Shown here: positions 54,182 to 64,000 of the stretch, in pieces
Layout of the letters: each line of letters begins with the position of its first letter
Numbering within the stretch: position 1 is the stretch's first letter
Notes under the pieces: generated by a model
Databases searched by the model: none
Seen by the model: the letters and a program-made list of their open reading frames with translations, nothing else
Told to the model about the DNA's origin: nothing
Position numbers and translations under genes: made by a program
Source of the DNA: JADJWR01 sp963847675
Lineage (GTDB): Bacteria; Pseudomonadota; Gammaproteobacteria; Burkholderiales; Burkholderiaceae_F
Assembly (NCBI GenBank): GCA_963847675.1
Contig: CAWKAP010000011.1
Location: 186,001-250,000 of the forward strand
DNA: 64,000 bases
Direction: 5' to 3'

Positions 54182-54961
54182 ATGGAGACCGCCGCCGCCG
54201 ACCGCATCCGCTTCGTGCTGGTGGCGCCGAGCCATCCGGGCAACATCGGCGCGGCGGCGCGCGCGATCCGCACGATGGGCTTCCGCCGGCTGGCCGTGGT
54301 GGCGCCGCGCGAGCCGGGGTTCCGCAGCCATGACGAGGCGCTCGCCTTCGCCACCCACGCCGCCGACGTGCTCCAGTCGGCGAGCGTGCACGAATCGCTG
54401 ACGCAGGCCCTCGACGGCGTGCGCCTGTCCTTCGCGATGACCGGCTACGCGCGCGAGTTCGGCCCGCCGCTGCTCGACCTGCGCAGTGCGGCCGCGCGCG
54501 CGCATGCGCATCTCGACGGCGAGCCGGGCGACGTCGCATTCGTCTTCGGCGCCGAACGCAACGGGCTCGCCAACGAGGACATCGAGCGGTGCAGCGCCTG
54601 CTGCGCGATCGCCGCCGACGCGCAGGCCGCTTCGCTGAACCTGGCGCAGGCGGTGCAGGTCGCCGCCTACGAGTGCCGGCTCGCGCTCGCCGGCGGTGCG
54701 ATCGATCCGCGGCTCACCCCGTTTGCCGCGGAGGCGCCGGCGAGCCACGATCACATCGAGGGCATGTTCGCGCACCTCGAGCAGGCGCTGGTCGCGCTCG
54801 GCTATCTGGATCCGGCGCAGCCGATGCGGCTGATGTCGCGGTTGCGGCGCCTGCTGGCGCGCGCGCAGCCGAGCGATGCGGAGGTGGACATCCTGCGCGG
54901 CATCGCCGCCGCGATCGTCGAGCGGCGCGCCGAACGCGCCGGCCGCAAGGGCGACCGATAG
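54182..54961 (+). CDS. trmJ: tRNA (cytidine/uridine-2'-O-)-methyltransferase TrmJ
   Basis: SPOUT-class methyltransferase (259 aa) that 2'-O-methylates position 32 of tRNA. Motifs: IRFVLVAPSHPGNIGAAARA (~8-27), conserved NxG in HPGNIG, then FVFGAERNGLANEDIERC (~120-137) and ASLNLAQAVQVAAYE (~152-166), the trefoil-knot SAM-binding loops. ATG at 54182 is preferred because the family begins close to IRxVLV; GTG at 54155 would add nine residues. It is divergent from the IMPase gene (110 bp) and precedes cysE by 32 bp, as in betaproteobacteria. Confidence 0.93.
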   Translation: METAAADRIRFVLVAPSHPGNIGAAARAIRTMGFRRLAVVAPREPGFRSHDEALAFATHAADVLQSASVHESLTQALDGVRLSFAMTGYAREFGPPLLDLRSAAARAHAHLDGEPGDVAFVFGAERNGLANEDIERCSACCAIAADAQAASLNLAQAVQVAAYECRLALAGGAIDPRLTPFAAEAPASHDHIEGMFAHLEQALVALGYLDPAQPMRLMSRLRRLLARAQPSDAEVDILRGIAAAIVERRAERAGRKGDR

Positions 54962-54993
54962 AATCGCGCCCTCTGCTGCGAACCGCCACGACC

Positions 54994-55753
54994 ATGTTCG
55001 ACCGCCTGCGCGAAGACATCCGCTGTGTGCTGGAGCGCGATCCGGCGGCGCGCTCGCGGCTCGAGGTGCTGACGTGCTACCCGGGCGTGCATGCGCTGTG
55101 GATGCACCGGCTGGCCCACGCGTGCTGGCGCGCCGGCCTGCGCTGGCTGGCACGATTCATCTCGCACCTGGCGCGCTGGCTGACCGGCATCGAGATCCAT
55201 CCGGGCGCCACGATCGGCCGCTGCGTGTTCATCGACCACGGCATGGGCATCGTCATCGGCGAAACCGCCGAGATCGGCGACGGCTGCACGATCTATCAGG
55301 GCGTCACGCTCGGCGGCACGTCGCTCACCAAGGGTGCCAAGCGACACCCGACCCTGGGCCGCGGCGTGATCGTCGGCGCCGGCGCCCAGGTGCTCGGCGG
55401 CTTCACGGTGGGCGACGACGCGCGCATCGGCTCCAACGCGGTCGTCATCAAGGAGGTGCCGCCGGGCGCCACGGCGGTCGGCAACCCGGCGCGAATCCTG
55501 CACAAGGAAGCGGAAGCGGCGCGCGAGACGCGCGGCCAACCGCATGGGCTTCTCGGCCTACGGCATCTCGCAGGACGGCGACGATCCGCTGGCCAAGGCA
55601 CTGCACGGGCTGATCGACCACGCCGACCAGCAGCAGCGCGAGATCGAGCGGCTGATCGCCGCGCTGAAGCGGCACGGAATCTCGCTCGACGATGCCGAGA
55701 TCGAACGGCCGACCGTCGACCCGATCGAACTGAACCGGTTGGTCGACGAGTAG
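54994..55753 (+). CDS. cysE: Serine O-acetyltransferase (single-base frameshift)
   Basis: Acetylates serine for cysteine synthesis; left-handed beta-helix acetyltransferase. Hexapeptide repeats and active-site His/Asp are clear: GIEIHPGATIGRCVFIDHGM (~65-84), VIGETAEIGDGCTIYQGVTL (~86), RHPTLGRGVIVGAGAQVLGG (~113). Gln-rich C-terminal helix is in another frame: GFSAYGISQDGDDPLAKALH, QQQREIERLIAALKRHGI. Dropping one G at 55534-55535 joins them (ETRANRMGFSAYG) to about 253 residues, ending at 55753. The C-terminal part is the long EpsC/CysE tail of betaproteobacteria. trmJ-cysE order supports it. Confidence 0.88.
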
Positions 55754-55811
55754 GGCGGCCTCGGCGGCCCCGCGCCGACGCAGCGGCAACCGGCGCCGCC
55801 GTTCCGTTCGC

Positions 55812-56627
55812 TCAGGAGTCCAGCGTCACGCGGGTCAGCTGGCCGGCCTTCACCGCAATCGCGCCGCCGCGCGCTGGTTGTGCGTCGAAGTCCCAGTCGG
55901 GCAGCACCCAGCGCTCCGCCGGCGCGCCGTCGAGCGCGAAGCGGTGCACCGCCGGACGATGCGTATGGCCATGGATCAGCAGCCGCAGGCCGCTCGCGCG
56001 CAGCGCTACATCGACGACCGACGGCGTGACGTCCATGATCTCCATCGCCTTGGCGCGCTTGCCGGCTTCGCTCTGCAGCCGCGCCGCGCCCATGAAGGCC
56101 AGCCGCGCGGCGCGCGGGCCGGCGAGGAACTGCCGCTGCGTGGCTTCCTGCCGTACCGAGGCGCGGAAGCGCATGTACTCGACGTCCTGGGTGCACCACG
56201 CATCGCCGTGCGCCAGCAGCAGTTCGCGGCCGCCGATGTCGGCGACGGCCGGATCGGCAAGCAGCTGTGCACCGGTGGCGCGCAGGAAGCCGGCGCCGAG
56301 CAGCAGGTCGCGGTTGCCGTGCATGACGTACACGCGCACGCCGCGCGCGACGAGTGCGCGCAGCGCCGAGGCGACGCTGCGCGAGACGGCGTCGCTCTCG
56401 TCGTCGAGCGCGTCGTCGCCGATCCAGTACTCGAAGAGATCGCCGAGGATCACCAGCTCGGCATGATCGGCCGCGTCTTCGTCGCAGAAGCGGAGAAAGC
56501 GCTTCAGCGTTTCCGGCGCGCCGGCATTCAGGTGCAGGTCGGAGATGAAGAGCGGATCGTGCAGTTCGACACGCGCCAGCCCGGGCAGCAGCACCGGCGG
56601 CGGGTCGGGCGGCGCGGCCCCGCTCAT
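55812..56627 (-). CDS. lpxH: UDP-2,3-diacylglucosamine diphosphatase
   Basis: Lipid A biosynthesis enzyme (271 aa), a peripheral inner-membrane metallophosphoesterase. Metal and catalytic motifs: LFISDLHLNAG (~26-36), LGDLFEYWIGDD (~61-72), VMHGNRDLLLG (~103-113), ELLLAHGDAWCTQ (~135-147) and LLIHGHTHRPAVHR (~217-230). The Cys/Tyr membrane-binding area is not visible as a signal. An N-terminal ~20 residues (SGAAPPDPPPVLLPG) are longer than usual; a later start is possible. ppiB ends 16 bp upstream of the ATG end on the same strand: order lpxH-ppiB-ppiA is conserved. Confidence 0.94.
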   Translation of the reverse strand: MSGAAPPDPPPVLLPGLARVELHDPLFISDLHLNAGAPETLKRFLRFCDEDAADHAELVILGDLFEYWIGDDALDDESDAVSRSVASALRALVARGVRVYVMHGNRDLLLGAGFLRATGAQLLADPAVADIGGRELLLAHGDAWCTQDVEYMRFRASVRQEATQRQFLAGPRAARLAFMGAARLQSEAGKRAKAMEIMDVTPSVVDVALRASGLRLLIHGHTHRPAVHRFALDGAPAERWVLPDWDFDAQPARGGAIAVKAGQLTRVTLDS

Positions 56628-56643
56628 CTCGCGGCAGCCGCCG

Positions 56644-57144
56644 CTACTCGCCGATCACCTCGGCGCGCTCGATCACCACGTCCTGCTGCGGCACGTCCGA
56701 GTGCATGCCGCTGCGCCCGGTGGACACGGCCTTGATCTTGTCGACCACGTCCTGGCCCTCGGTCACCCGGCCGAAGACGCAGTAGCCCCAGCCCTGCGCC
56801 GTCGGCGCGGAATGGTTGAGGAAGGCGTTGTCGGCGACGTTGATGAAGAACTGCGCGGTGGCCGAGTGCGGATCGGAGGTGCGTGCCATGGCCAGCGTGT
56901 ACTTGTCGTTGCGCAGCCCGTTGCCGGCCTCGTTCTCGACCGGCGTGCCGGTGGGCTTCTGCTTCATGCCCGGCGCGAAGCCGCCGCCCTGGATCATGAA
57001 GCCGTTGATCACGCGGTGGAAGATCGTGCCGTCGTAGTGGCCGTTCTTCACGTACTCGAGAAAGTTGGCGACCGTCTTCGGCGCCTTGTCGGCGTCGAGG
57101 CCGATCGTGATCGGGCCGAAGCTGGTGTGCAGTCGAACGTCCAT
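56644..57144 (-). CDS. ppiB: Cytoplasmic cyclophilin-type peptidyl-prolyl isomerase
   Basis: Cyclophilin (166 aa) without signal peptide, so cytoplasmic. Active-site Arg and neighbours in GTIFHRVINGFMIQGGGF (FHRVI Arg, ~40-57), then MARTSDPHSATAQFFIN (~89-105), the Phe-Phe-Ile-Asn core and GYCVFGRVTEGQDVVDKI (~124-141). All the proline-pocket residues look intact. Next gene lpxH is 16 bp downstream; the periplasmic paralogue lies 19 bp upstream. Standard pair PpiA-PpiB. Confidence 0.95.
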   Translation of the reverse strand: MDVRLHTSFGPITIGLDADKAPKTVANFLEYVKNGHYDGTIFHRVINGFMIQGGGFAPGMKQKPTGTPVENEAGNGLRNDKYTLAMARTSDPHSATAQFFINVADNAFLNHSAPTAQGWGYCVFGRVTEGQDVVDKIKAVSTGRSGMHSDVPQQDVVIERAEVIGE

Positions 57145-57163
57145 GGCTGCTCCTGATGAAGGG

Positions 57164-57757
57164 TTACTTGATGAGGGTGGCCGAGCGGATCAGCACCGGC
57201 TTCACCGGCACGTTCGGGTGGCCGCCGACGTTGCCGGTCTCCACGGCGCGGATCCTGTCGACCACGTCCATGCCGGCGACGACCTTGCCGAAGACCGCGT
57301 AGCCGTTGCCGTCGGCGCGTTCGGGTGGTCGAGGAATGCGTTGTCGACGACGTTGATGAAGAACTGCGCCGTCGCCGAATCGGGAACGTTGGTGCGCGCC
57401 ATCGCGACCGTGCCGCGCTCGTTCTTCAGGCCGTTGCGCGACTCGAGCGGGATCGGCGGCCGCGTCGGCTTCTGCACCATGTCCGGCGTGAACCCCCCGC
57501 CCTGGATCATGAAGGCGCCGATCACGCGGTGGAAGATCGTGCCGTCGTAGTGGCCGCTTTTCACGTATTCGAGGAAGTTGGCGACGCTCTTCGGCGCCTT
57601 CTCGGCGTCGAGCTGCAGCGTGATGTCGCCGGCGCTGGTGGCCAGCAGCACGCGCGGCGCGGCGGCCTTGTCCTGCGCCGCCGCGCTCGGCGGAAACGAG
57701 CGCGACGAATCCTGCGGCGGCGAGCGGGCGGATCATCCGGCAAAGCAGTTGGGTCAT
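57164..57757 (-). CDS. ppiA: Periplasmic cyclophilin-type peptidyl-prolyl isomerase (two frameshifts)
   Basis: Cyclophilin with an N-terminal signal peptide, so periplasmic. When repaired the protein is about 197 residues: MIRPLAAAGFVALVSA signal, then RVLLATSAGDITLQLD, GTIFHRVIGAFMIQGGGF and VPDSATAQFFINVVDNAFLD, ending GYAVFGKVVAGMDVVDRI and VKPVLIRSATLIK. Frame breaks near 57688-57692 (one extra base; dropping a C gives SASAAAQDKAAAP) and near 57323-57325 (one G missing; CAC-CCC-GAA-CGC gives HPERADGNGYAVFG). Two breaks in so short a gene argue for sequence error. Order ppiA-ppiB-lpxH is conserved. Confidence 0.85.
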   Translation of the reverse strand: MTQLLCRMIRPLAAAGFVALVSAERGGAGQGRRAARAAGHQRRRHHAAARRREGAEERRQLPRIREKRPLRRHDLPPRDRRLHDPGRGVHAGHGAEADAAADPARVAQRPEERARHGRDGAHQRSRFGDGAVLHQRRRQRIPRPPERADGNGYAVFGKVVAGMDVVDRIRAVETGNVGGHPNVPVKPVLIRSATLIK

Positions 57758-57788
57758 GAGTTCCTCGAAAGAAGGTTGCAGGGAGAGT

Positions 57789-58322
57789 TCAGCGCACCGC
57801 GCGGATGCGCGTATTCAGTTCGCGCGTGGCCTCGAGCCTGGTCTTGGCCGCGCGGTTGTTGGCGTCGAGCTCGAGCGCCTTGCCGTACGCCTGTTCGGCC
57901 ATCGACAGGTACAGGTCGCCGAGGTTCTCGTAAGCGGTGACGTACTGCGGCTGGGCGAGCAGCGCCTGCTGCAGCAGGCGCTGCGCCGTTGCGTAGCGTC
58001 CCTGCGCCGCATGGAGCACCGCCAGGTTGTTGTACGGCTCGGGCAGTTCCGGGTACTCCTGGATCAGCGTCTCGAACACCGTCGTCGCCTCGATCGTCTT
58101 GCCCTGTTCGGTGAGGATCACGCCGCGCATGAAGCGCACCTGCGCATCGCGCGGGTTGTCCTTCAGCCGGGCATCGGCGCGCGCCAGTGCCTCGTCGTTC
58201 TTGCCGGCCTTCATCAGCGCGCCGACCTCGGCGGCCGCGCTCGGCGCCGCCGCGGACTGGCCGGCCGCCGGCGCCGCAGCGGCAAGCACGGCGCAGGCGA
58301 TGGCGGCGATGAGGAGCTTCAC
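57789..58322 (-). CDS. Exported TPR-repeat protein
   Basis: Tetratricopeptide-repeat protein of 177 residues. The signal peptide is VKLLIAAIACAVLAAAAPAAG (~1-21), so periplasmic. TPR-like units: EALARADARLKDNPRDAQVR, ATTVFETLIQEYPELPEPYN, AQRLLQQALLAQPQYVTAYE (~45-150), each with the W/L-G-Y/A-A/G-F-A-A-P type spacing. The GTG at 58322 is chosen for the signal peptide; an upstream frame reaches 58463 but is Arg-rich and unlikely. The cysS-TPR-ppiA order is common in betaproteobacteria; function unknown. Confidence 0.8.
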   Translation of the reverse strand: MKLLIAAIACAVLAAAAPAAGQSAAAPSAAAEVGALMKAGKNDEALARADARLKDNPRDAQVRFMRGVILTEQGKTIEATTVFETLIQEYPELPEPYNNLAVLHAAQGRYATAQRLLQQALLAQPQYVTAYENLGDLYLSMAEQAYGKALELDANNRAAKTRLEATRELNTRIRAVR

Positions 58323-58584
58323 GGAATGTTTCGGCTGCCGGGCGATGACGGGCCGCCTCGAGATCCCTGAACCCCGTTTGGGGGCGCGCTCGGCGGGCCG
58401 AGACCGGGGCGCTCGGAGAGCGGACGATATACTTCGGCCGCATCTTATCAACGCGCCGCGCACTGCCCGCTCCGCACCATGTTCGTTCGCCGCTGTTGAC
58501 CCTCGCCGTCACGCCGCGCCCCGCGGCCGCGCGTCGTCAACCGCCCGCGGCTGCTTGTCGAACGAACTTCCGGAGCTTCCCGCA
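58323..58584. other. Divergent intergenic region between the TPR gene and cysS
   Basis: 262 bp between two divergent starts. No independent gene recognised. A TTGCGGCA... type promoter could not be certified. The GATATACTTCGG stretch (58426-58437) could be part of a -10 box (TATACT) for the minus-strand genes. Otherwise nothing notable. Confidence 0.4.
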
Positions 58585-59950
58585 ATGACGATCACCGTCT
58601 ACAACACGCTGACGCACTCGCGCGTGCCGCTCGCGCCGCTCGAGCCGGGCCATGTCCGCATCTACGTGTGCGGCGTCACCGTCTACGACTTCTGCCACAT
58701 GGGCAACGGGCGGACGCTGGTGGCGTTCGACGTCGTGGTGCGCTGGCTGCGGGCGCGCGGCTACCGCGTCACCTACGTGCGCAACATCACCGACGTCGAC
58801 GACAAGATCATCAAGCGCGCCGCCGAGCGCGGCATCACGCCCGCCGAACTGAGCGCCGAGTTCACGCGCCACATGCAGGACGACCTCGCGGCGCTCGGCT
58901 GCGCCACGCCGGATCACGAGCCGCGCGCGACCGACTACGTGCCGCAGATGCTCGGCATCATCGAACGGCTGGAGGAAACGGGGCTGGCCTACCAGGCCGG
59001 CGACGGCGACGTCGACTACGCGGTGCGCAGCTTCCCGCGTTACGGCCGGCTGTCGGGCAAGTCGCTCGACGACCTGCGCGCCGGCGAGCGCGTCGTCGTC
59101 GGCGAGGGCAAGCGCGACCCGCTCGACTTCGTTCTGTGGAAGCGGGCGAAGGAGGGCGAACCGCAGTGGCCGTCGAAATGGGGCGCGGGGCGTCCCGGCT
59201 GGCACATCGAGTGCTCGGCGATGGCGAGCGAACTGCTCGGCCGGCACTTCGACATCCATGGCGGCGGCCCCGACCTCGTCTTTCCCCATCACGAGAACGA
59301 GATTGCGCAGAGCGAGGGCGCCTTCGGCGAGCCGTTTGCGGACATCTGGATGCACTGCGGCGCGCTGCGCGTCGGCGAAGACAAGATGTCGAAATCGCTC
59401 GGCAACTTCTGGACCATCCGCGACGCGCTGGCGAAGTACGACGGCGAAGTGCTGCGCTTCTTCCTCGTCCGCTCGCAATATCGCAGCCAGGTGTCCTTCA
59501 GCGAGGAGCAGGTCGGCGAGGCGCGCGTCGGGCTGATGCGCCTGTACACCGCGCTGCGCGACACGCCGCCCGCGGACGGCGAGGTCGACTGGAACGAAGC
59601 CGAACGCGCAGCGCTTCGCAGCCGCGATGGACGACGACTTCAACACCGCCGAGGCGATCGGCGTGCTGTTCGCGCTGGCCAACGAGGTCAATCGCACGAA
59701 GTCGGCCGGGCTGGCGCGGCAGCTCAAGGGGCTCGGCGGCGTGCTCGGGCTGCTGCAGCGCGAGCCGGTCGAGTTCCTGCGCGGCGGAGACGGCGATGAC
59801 ACGGCGCGGATCGAAGCGCTGATCGCCGAGCGCGCCGCGGCCAAGAAGGCGAGGAACTTCGCCGAGGCGGACCGCATCCGCGCCGAGCTCGCGGCGCAGG
59901 GCATCGTGCTGGAGGACTCGCCGTCCGGCACGACCTGGCGGCGGCAGTAG
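58585..59950 (+). CDS. cysS: Cysteinyl-tRNA synthetase (single-base frameshift)
   Basis: Charges tRNA(Cys); class I synthetase of about 454 residues when repaired. VCGVTVYDFCHMGNGRT (~28-44; HIGH-like motif HMGN, zinc Cys at 29), WHIECSAMA (~209-217), FPHHENEIAQSEGAFGEP (~231, zinc His) and KMSKSLGNFWTIRD (~268). The frame breaks near 59616-59621: removing one base gives ALRAAMDDDFNTAEAIGVLF, the anticodon-binding region, ending KKARNFAEADRIRAELAAQG. The C-terminal part read in the other frame has full family features. Because cysS is essential, an assembly error is likely. Confidence 0.92.
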
Positions 59951-59957
59951 GTCGCAA

Positions 59958-60599
59958 TTGACGCGCCCCGACTACTGGCCGCGCGCGCGCCGCGCGCTCG
60001 CCACGGCCGACCCGGTGCTGGCGCGGATCATCCGCCGCCATCCCCGCGTGGCGCTCGTCTCGCGCGGTGATCCGTTCTCCACGCTGGCGCGCTCGATCGT
60101 CGGCCAGCAGATCTCGGTCAAGGCGGCCGACGCGGTGTGGTCGCGGCTCGGTGCCGCCTGCCCGCAGATGACGCCGGCGGCGCTGTTGCGCCGTCGCGCG
60201 ACGACGCTGCGCGGCTGCGGCCTGTCGGAGCGCAAGGTCGAGTACCTGCGCGACCTCGCGGCCCACTTCGCCGACGGCCGCATCGATGCCGCGGCGTTGG
60301 TGGCGATGGACGACGAGGCGATCATCGAGCGGCTCACCGACATCCGCGGAATCGGCCGCTGGACGGCGGAGATGTTCTTGATCTTTAACCTGTTGCGGCC
60401 TAATGTGCTGCCGCTCGACGATCTCGGGCTGCTGAAAGCGGTGAGCCTGCACTACCTCGACGGAACGCCGACGCGCGACCTGCTGGGCCGCGCGGGCAGG
60501 GAGCAGGTGCGCCGGCTGGCGGCGGCGTGGAACCCGTGGGCCAGCGTGGCCACCTGGTACCTGTGGCGCAGCCTCGATCCGGTGCCGGTGGAGTACTGA
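59958..60599 (+). CDS. DNA-3-methyladenine glycosylase II-like (HhH-GPD)
   Basis: Base-excision repair glycosylase (213 aa) that removes alkylated bases. HhH-GPD features: LARSIVGQQISVKAADAVWS (~43-62), the helix-hairpin-helix in IERLTDIRGIGRWTAEMFLI (~123-142), and the catalytic Asp in LPLDDLGLLKAV (~150-161). No 4Fe-4S cluster loop. The TTG start at 59958 is supported by the MTRPDYWPRARRAL start and the close spacing to cysS. accA follows 12 bp later. An AlkA-type enzyme without the N-terminal domain, typical for short Proteobacterial members. Confidence 0.88.
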   Translation: MTRPDYWPRARRALATADPVLARIIRRHPRVALVSRGDPFSTLARSIVGQQISVKAADAVWSRLGAACPQMTPAALLRRRATTLRGCGLSERKVEYLRDLAAHFADGRIDAAALVAMDDEAIIERLTDIRGIGRWTAEMFLIFNLLRPNVLPLDDLGLLKAVSLHYLDGTPTRDLLGRAGREQVRRLAAAWNPWASVATWYLWRSLDPVPVEY

Positions 60600-60611
60600 C
60601 AAGAACAGAAG

Positions 60612-61586
<975 letters not shown>

Positions 61587-63152
61587 TCCCGTCGAGCAGC
61601 GGCTGCTCGACGCGCTGCGCGAAGCGGTCGCCGACTGCCTCGCCGGCGCGACGGACGATGCGTTGCCGGAACGTCCGGCTCCGGGCGCGCCGCTGCTCAT
61701 CGCCTACAGCGGCGGCCGCGATTCGGCCGCGCTGCTCGACGCGGCCTGCCGGCTGCGCCGCAGCCGCGCGCGCGGCTTCGCGCAACTCGTCGCCGTTCAT
61801 GTCCACCATGGCCTGCTGCCCGAGGCCGATCTGTGGACGGCGTCCTGCGAGCAGGTCTGTGCCCGCCTCGAGGTGCCGCTGCAGATCAAGCGGGTCAAGG
61901 TGGCGCCGGCCGGCCGCGGCATCGAGGAGGCGGCGCGCAGCGCGCGCTACGCCGCGCTCGCCGACGCGGCGGCCGAACACGGCGCAGCCGCGGTGCTCAC
62001 GGCCCACCACCTCGACGACCGCATCGAGACTTTCCTGATGCAATGGATGCGCGGCGCCGGCATCGACGGGCTGACCGGTTTCGTCGCGGCCCGCGCCTTC
62101 GCCGGCGGTGCGGTGCTGCTGCGGCCATGGCTGGGGCTGCCGCGCGCGGAGATCGAGCACTACGTCGCGCGCCGCGAACTGGACTACGTCGACGACCCGA
62201 GCAACGCCGAGCCGCGTCTGCTGCGAAGCGCGCTGCGCGCGAGGGTGCTGCCGGCGCTGCGGGCAGTGCGGCCCGGCTTCCTGCGCGGCGCCGCGCGTTC
62301 GGTCGAACTGCTGGCCGAATCGGCAGAGGCGCTGCATGAACTGGCGGCCGCCGACCTCGCGTCCTGCACCGACGATGCGCCAGCCGGCATGCTGCGGCTC
62401 GATCGCCTGGCCGCGCTGCCGCCGGGCCGGCGCGCGGTGGCCGCGCGTGCGTGGCTGGCCGGGCAGGGCGTGGAGGTTCCTTCCCGGGCGCGGCTGGCGC
62501 AACTGCTCGGGCAGGCCCTGGGCAGCCGCGCGGACGCGAGGATGAAGGTGCGCCTGGGCGGCCACGACGTCCGGCGCCACCGCGGCCTGCTCCTGCTGCG
62601 CGGCGTGCAGGTCGAGCGCCACGGCGAGGCGACGATCCAGTGGCGCGGCGAAGGCGAGATCGCCGTGCCGGCGTGGGGCGGTGTGCTGCGCTTCGAGACG
62701 ACCGATGGCGAAGGCTTCGACGCCGGGTGGTTGCGGGCAGAACCGCTGCAACTGCGTGGTCGCGGCGGCGGCGAGCGATTCAAGCCCCACGCGCTGCGTC
62801 CCTCGAAGACGCTCAAGCGCCTGTTCCAGGACGCCGGGATCGCCGAGTTCGAGCGCGCCGCGCTGCCGCTCGTGTGGCGCGCCGACCGGCTCATCTACGT
62901 GGCCGGGCTGGGCGCCGATGCGCGCCTGGTGGAGTCCGATGGCGAACGCATCCGCCTCGACTGGCAGCCCGATGCGGCGCTGCTGCCGGATCGTTGAGAT
63001 CGATGTGCCTTCAGCCTCGCGCGTACCTTCGCGAGCAGTCGCCATCGACTTGAGCTAGCGCAAGCCGGGCGCCGCAGTCGGTGCGGCACGCCTCTCTATA
63101 ATTCGTCGGTTTCTTTCACCGCGAATCACCAGGCAGGGGGCTGCGGCCGACA

Positions 63153-64000
63153 ATGGCACTGATCGTTCACAAATACGGCGGCACGTCGGTCGGCAACGTC
63201 GAGCGGATCAAGAACGTCGCCCGCCGCCTCGCCAAGTGGCAGCGCGCCGGGCATCAGCTGGTGGTCGTCGTCTCGGCGATGAGCGGCGAGACCAACCGGC
63301 TGATCGCGCTGGCCAAGGAGATCCAGGCGAGTCCCGATGCGCGCGAACTCGACGTGGTCGCGTCCACCGGCGAGCAGGTCACGATCGGCCTGCTGTCGAT
63401 GGCGCTCAAGGACCTCGGCCTGAAGGCCAAGAGCTACACCGGCTGGCAGGTGCACGTGCTGACCGACAGCGCCTTCACCAAGGCGCGCATCATCGAGATC
63501 GACGAGAAGAAGATCCGCGCCGACCTGGCCGCCGGCAATATCGTCGTGGTGGCCGGGTTCCAGGGCGCCGACGAGTTCGGCAACGTCACCACGCTCGGCC
63601 GCGGCGGCTCGGACACTTCGGCGGTGGCGCTGGCCGCGGCGCTGAAGGCCGACGAGTGCCTGATCTATACCGACGTCGACGGCGTCTACACCACCGACCC
63701 GCGCATCGTGCCCGAGGCGCGGCGGCTGCACACCGTCACCTTCGAGGAGATGCTGGAAATGGCCAGCCTCGGCTCCAAGGTGCTGCAGATCCGCTCGGTG
63801 GAGTTCGCCGGCAAGTACAAGGTCAAGCTGCGCGTGCTGTCCAGCCTGACCGACGCCGATGGGCCGCTCGAGGAAGAGGCCGGCTCCGGCACGCTGATCA
63901 CGTTCGAGGAAGAAAAAGTCATGGAAAAGGCCGTCATCTCCGGCATTGCCTTCACGCGCGACGAAGCGAAGATCACGCTGACCCGCGTGCCCGACCGCCC
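63153..64000 (+). CDS. lysC: Aspartate kinase (partial, runs off window)
   Basis: Phosphorylates aspartate, the first step to lysine, methionine and threonine. The N-terminal kinase domain opens MALIVHKYGGTSVGNVERIK with the KYGGTSV motif. VVVVSAMSGETNRLI (~37), FQGADEFGNVTTLGRGGSDT (~130-149) and TDVDGVYTTDPR (~173-184) are family motifs. The ACT domain begins at ~265 (EKAVISGIAFTRDEAKI) and is cut at the window edge after 282 residues of about 410. Upstream 62998-63152 holds TCTATAATTCG, a possible -10 box (TATAAT) at 63096-63101. dapA of the same pathway is at 44310. Confidence 0.95.
   Translation, partial: MALIVHKYGGTSVGNVERIKNVARRLAKWQRAGHQLVVVVSAMSGETNRLIALAKEIQASPDARELDVVASTGEQVTIGLLSMALKDLGLKAKSYTGWQVHVLTDSAFTKARIIEIDEKKIRADLAAGNIVVVAGFQGADEFGNVTTLGRGGSDTSAVALAAALKADECLIYTDVDGVYTTDPRIVPEARRLHTVTFEEMLEMASLGSKVLQIRSVEFAGKYKVKLRVLSSLTDADGPLEEEAGSGTLITFEEEKVMEKAVISGIAFTRDEAKITLTRVPDR

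Noticed and set aside
59627..59950. Independent short gene downstream of cysS
   Set aside because: It is the C-terminal part of cysS in another frame; one base joins the two, so it is not a separate gene.

Overview
The window is a high-GC, densely packed stretch of a betaproteobacterial-type chromosome. The best taxonomic evidence is gene order: pyrG-kdsA-eno-ftsB in one run, and cysS-TPR-ppiA-ppiB-lpxH with a long-form cysE beside them. A DUF4148 protein, a PEP-CTERM protein, bamC and lpxH (an LPS-bearing outer membrane) fit the same picture. I cannot name genus or species.

Layout. 1-7.4 kb: a truncated LuxR regulator, a DUF4148 exported protein, a bacteriohemerythrin, a three-gene ABC importer of the Fbp type and an acyl-CoA-binding protein. 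7.5-16.9 kb: a wax-ester-synthase-like acyltransferase, AlaX, a cobalt-type nitrile hydratase operon (alpha, beta, accessory), a tricorn-like protease and small genes. 17-24.6 kb: housekeeping core (panE, pyrG, kdsA, eno, ftsB) and a SAF-domain dehydrogenase. 24.9-28.1 kb: a PEP-CTERM protein, a 566-bp gene-free stretch with structured repeats, hslO and a double gamma-carbonic-anhydrase-like protein. 28.2-35.4 kb: the most distinctive block, a 2-hydroxyisobutyryl-CoA mutase operon (hcmB, CoA ligase, meaH, hcmA, thiamine-diphosphate lyase-like gene) with a divergent GntR regulator and a near-perfect operator palindrome. 35.4-41 kb: VOC protein, DUF455 protein, a tandem pair of unknown small paralogues, an acyl-CoA synthetase, a hydrolase and a PHP phosphoesterase. 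41-64 kb: core functions (YciO, M50 protease, trpS, dapA, bamC, ribosomal-oxygenase-like protein, mutS behind a toxin-antitoxin pair, IMPase, trmJ, cysE, lpxH, two cyclophilins, cysS, a HhH-GPD glycosylase, accA, tilS, aspartokinase start).

How the genes work together. The hcm operon encodes activation of a 2-hydroxy acid to its CoA thioester, B12-dependent carbon-skeleton rearrangement to a 3-hydroxyacyl-CoA, a dedicated G-protein chaperone for the mutase, and a thiamine enzyme resembling 2-hydroxyacyl-CoA lyases. HcmA carries Ile90 and Asp117, the residues that mark the 2-hydroxyisobutyryl-CoA mutase subfamily. Together with the acyl-CoA synthetase, ACBP and the WS/DGAT-like enzyme, this suggests a lifestyle using unusual short or branched acyl-CoAs and possibly storage lipids.

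Data quality. Ten genes, including the normally essential cysS, are each broken by one or two apparent single-base shifts (13 in all, 11 of them an extra base). Removing or adding one base restores the family reading in every case. I therefore read them mostly as assembly or sequencing errors; their coordinates are given for the whole reconstructed gene.
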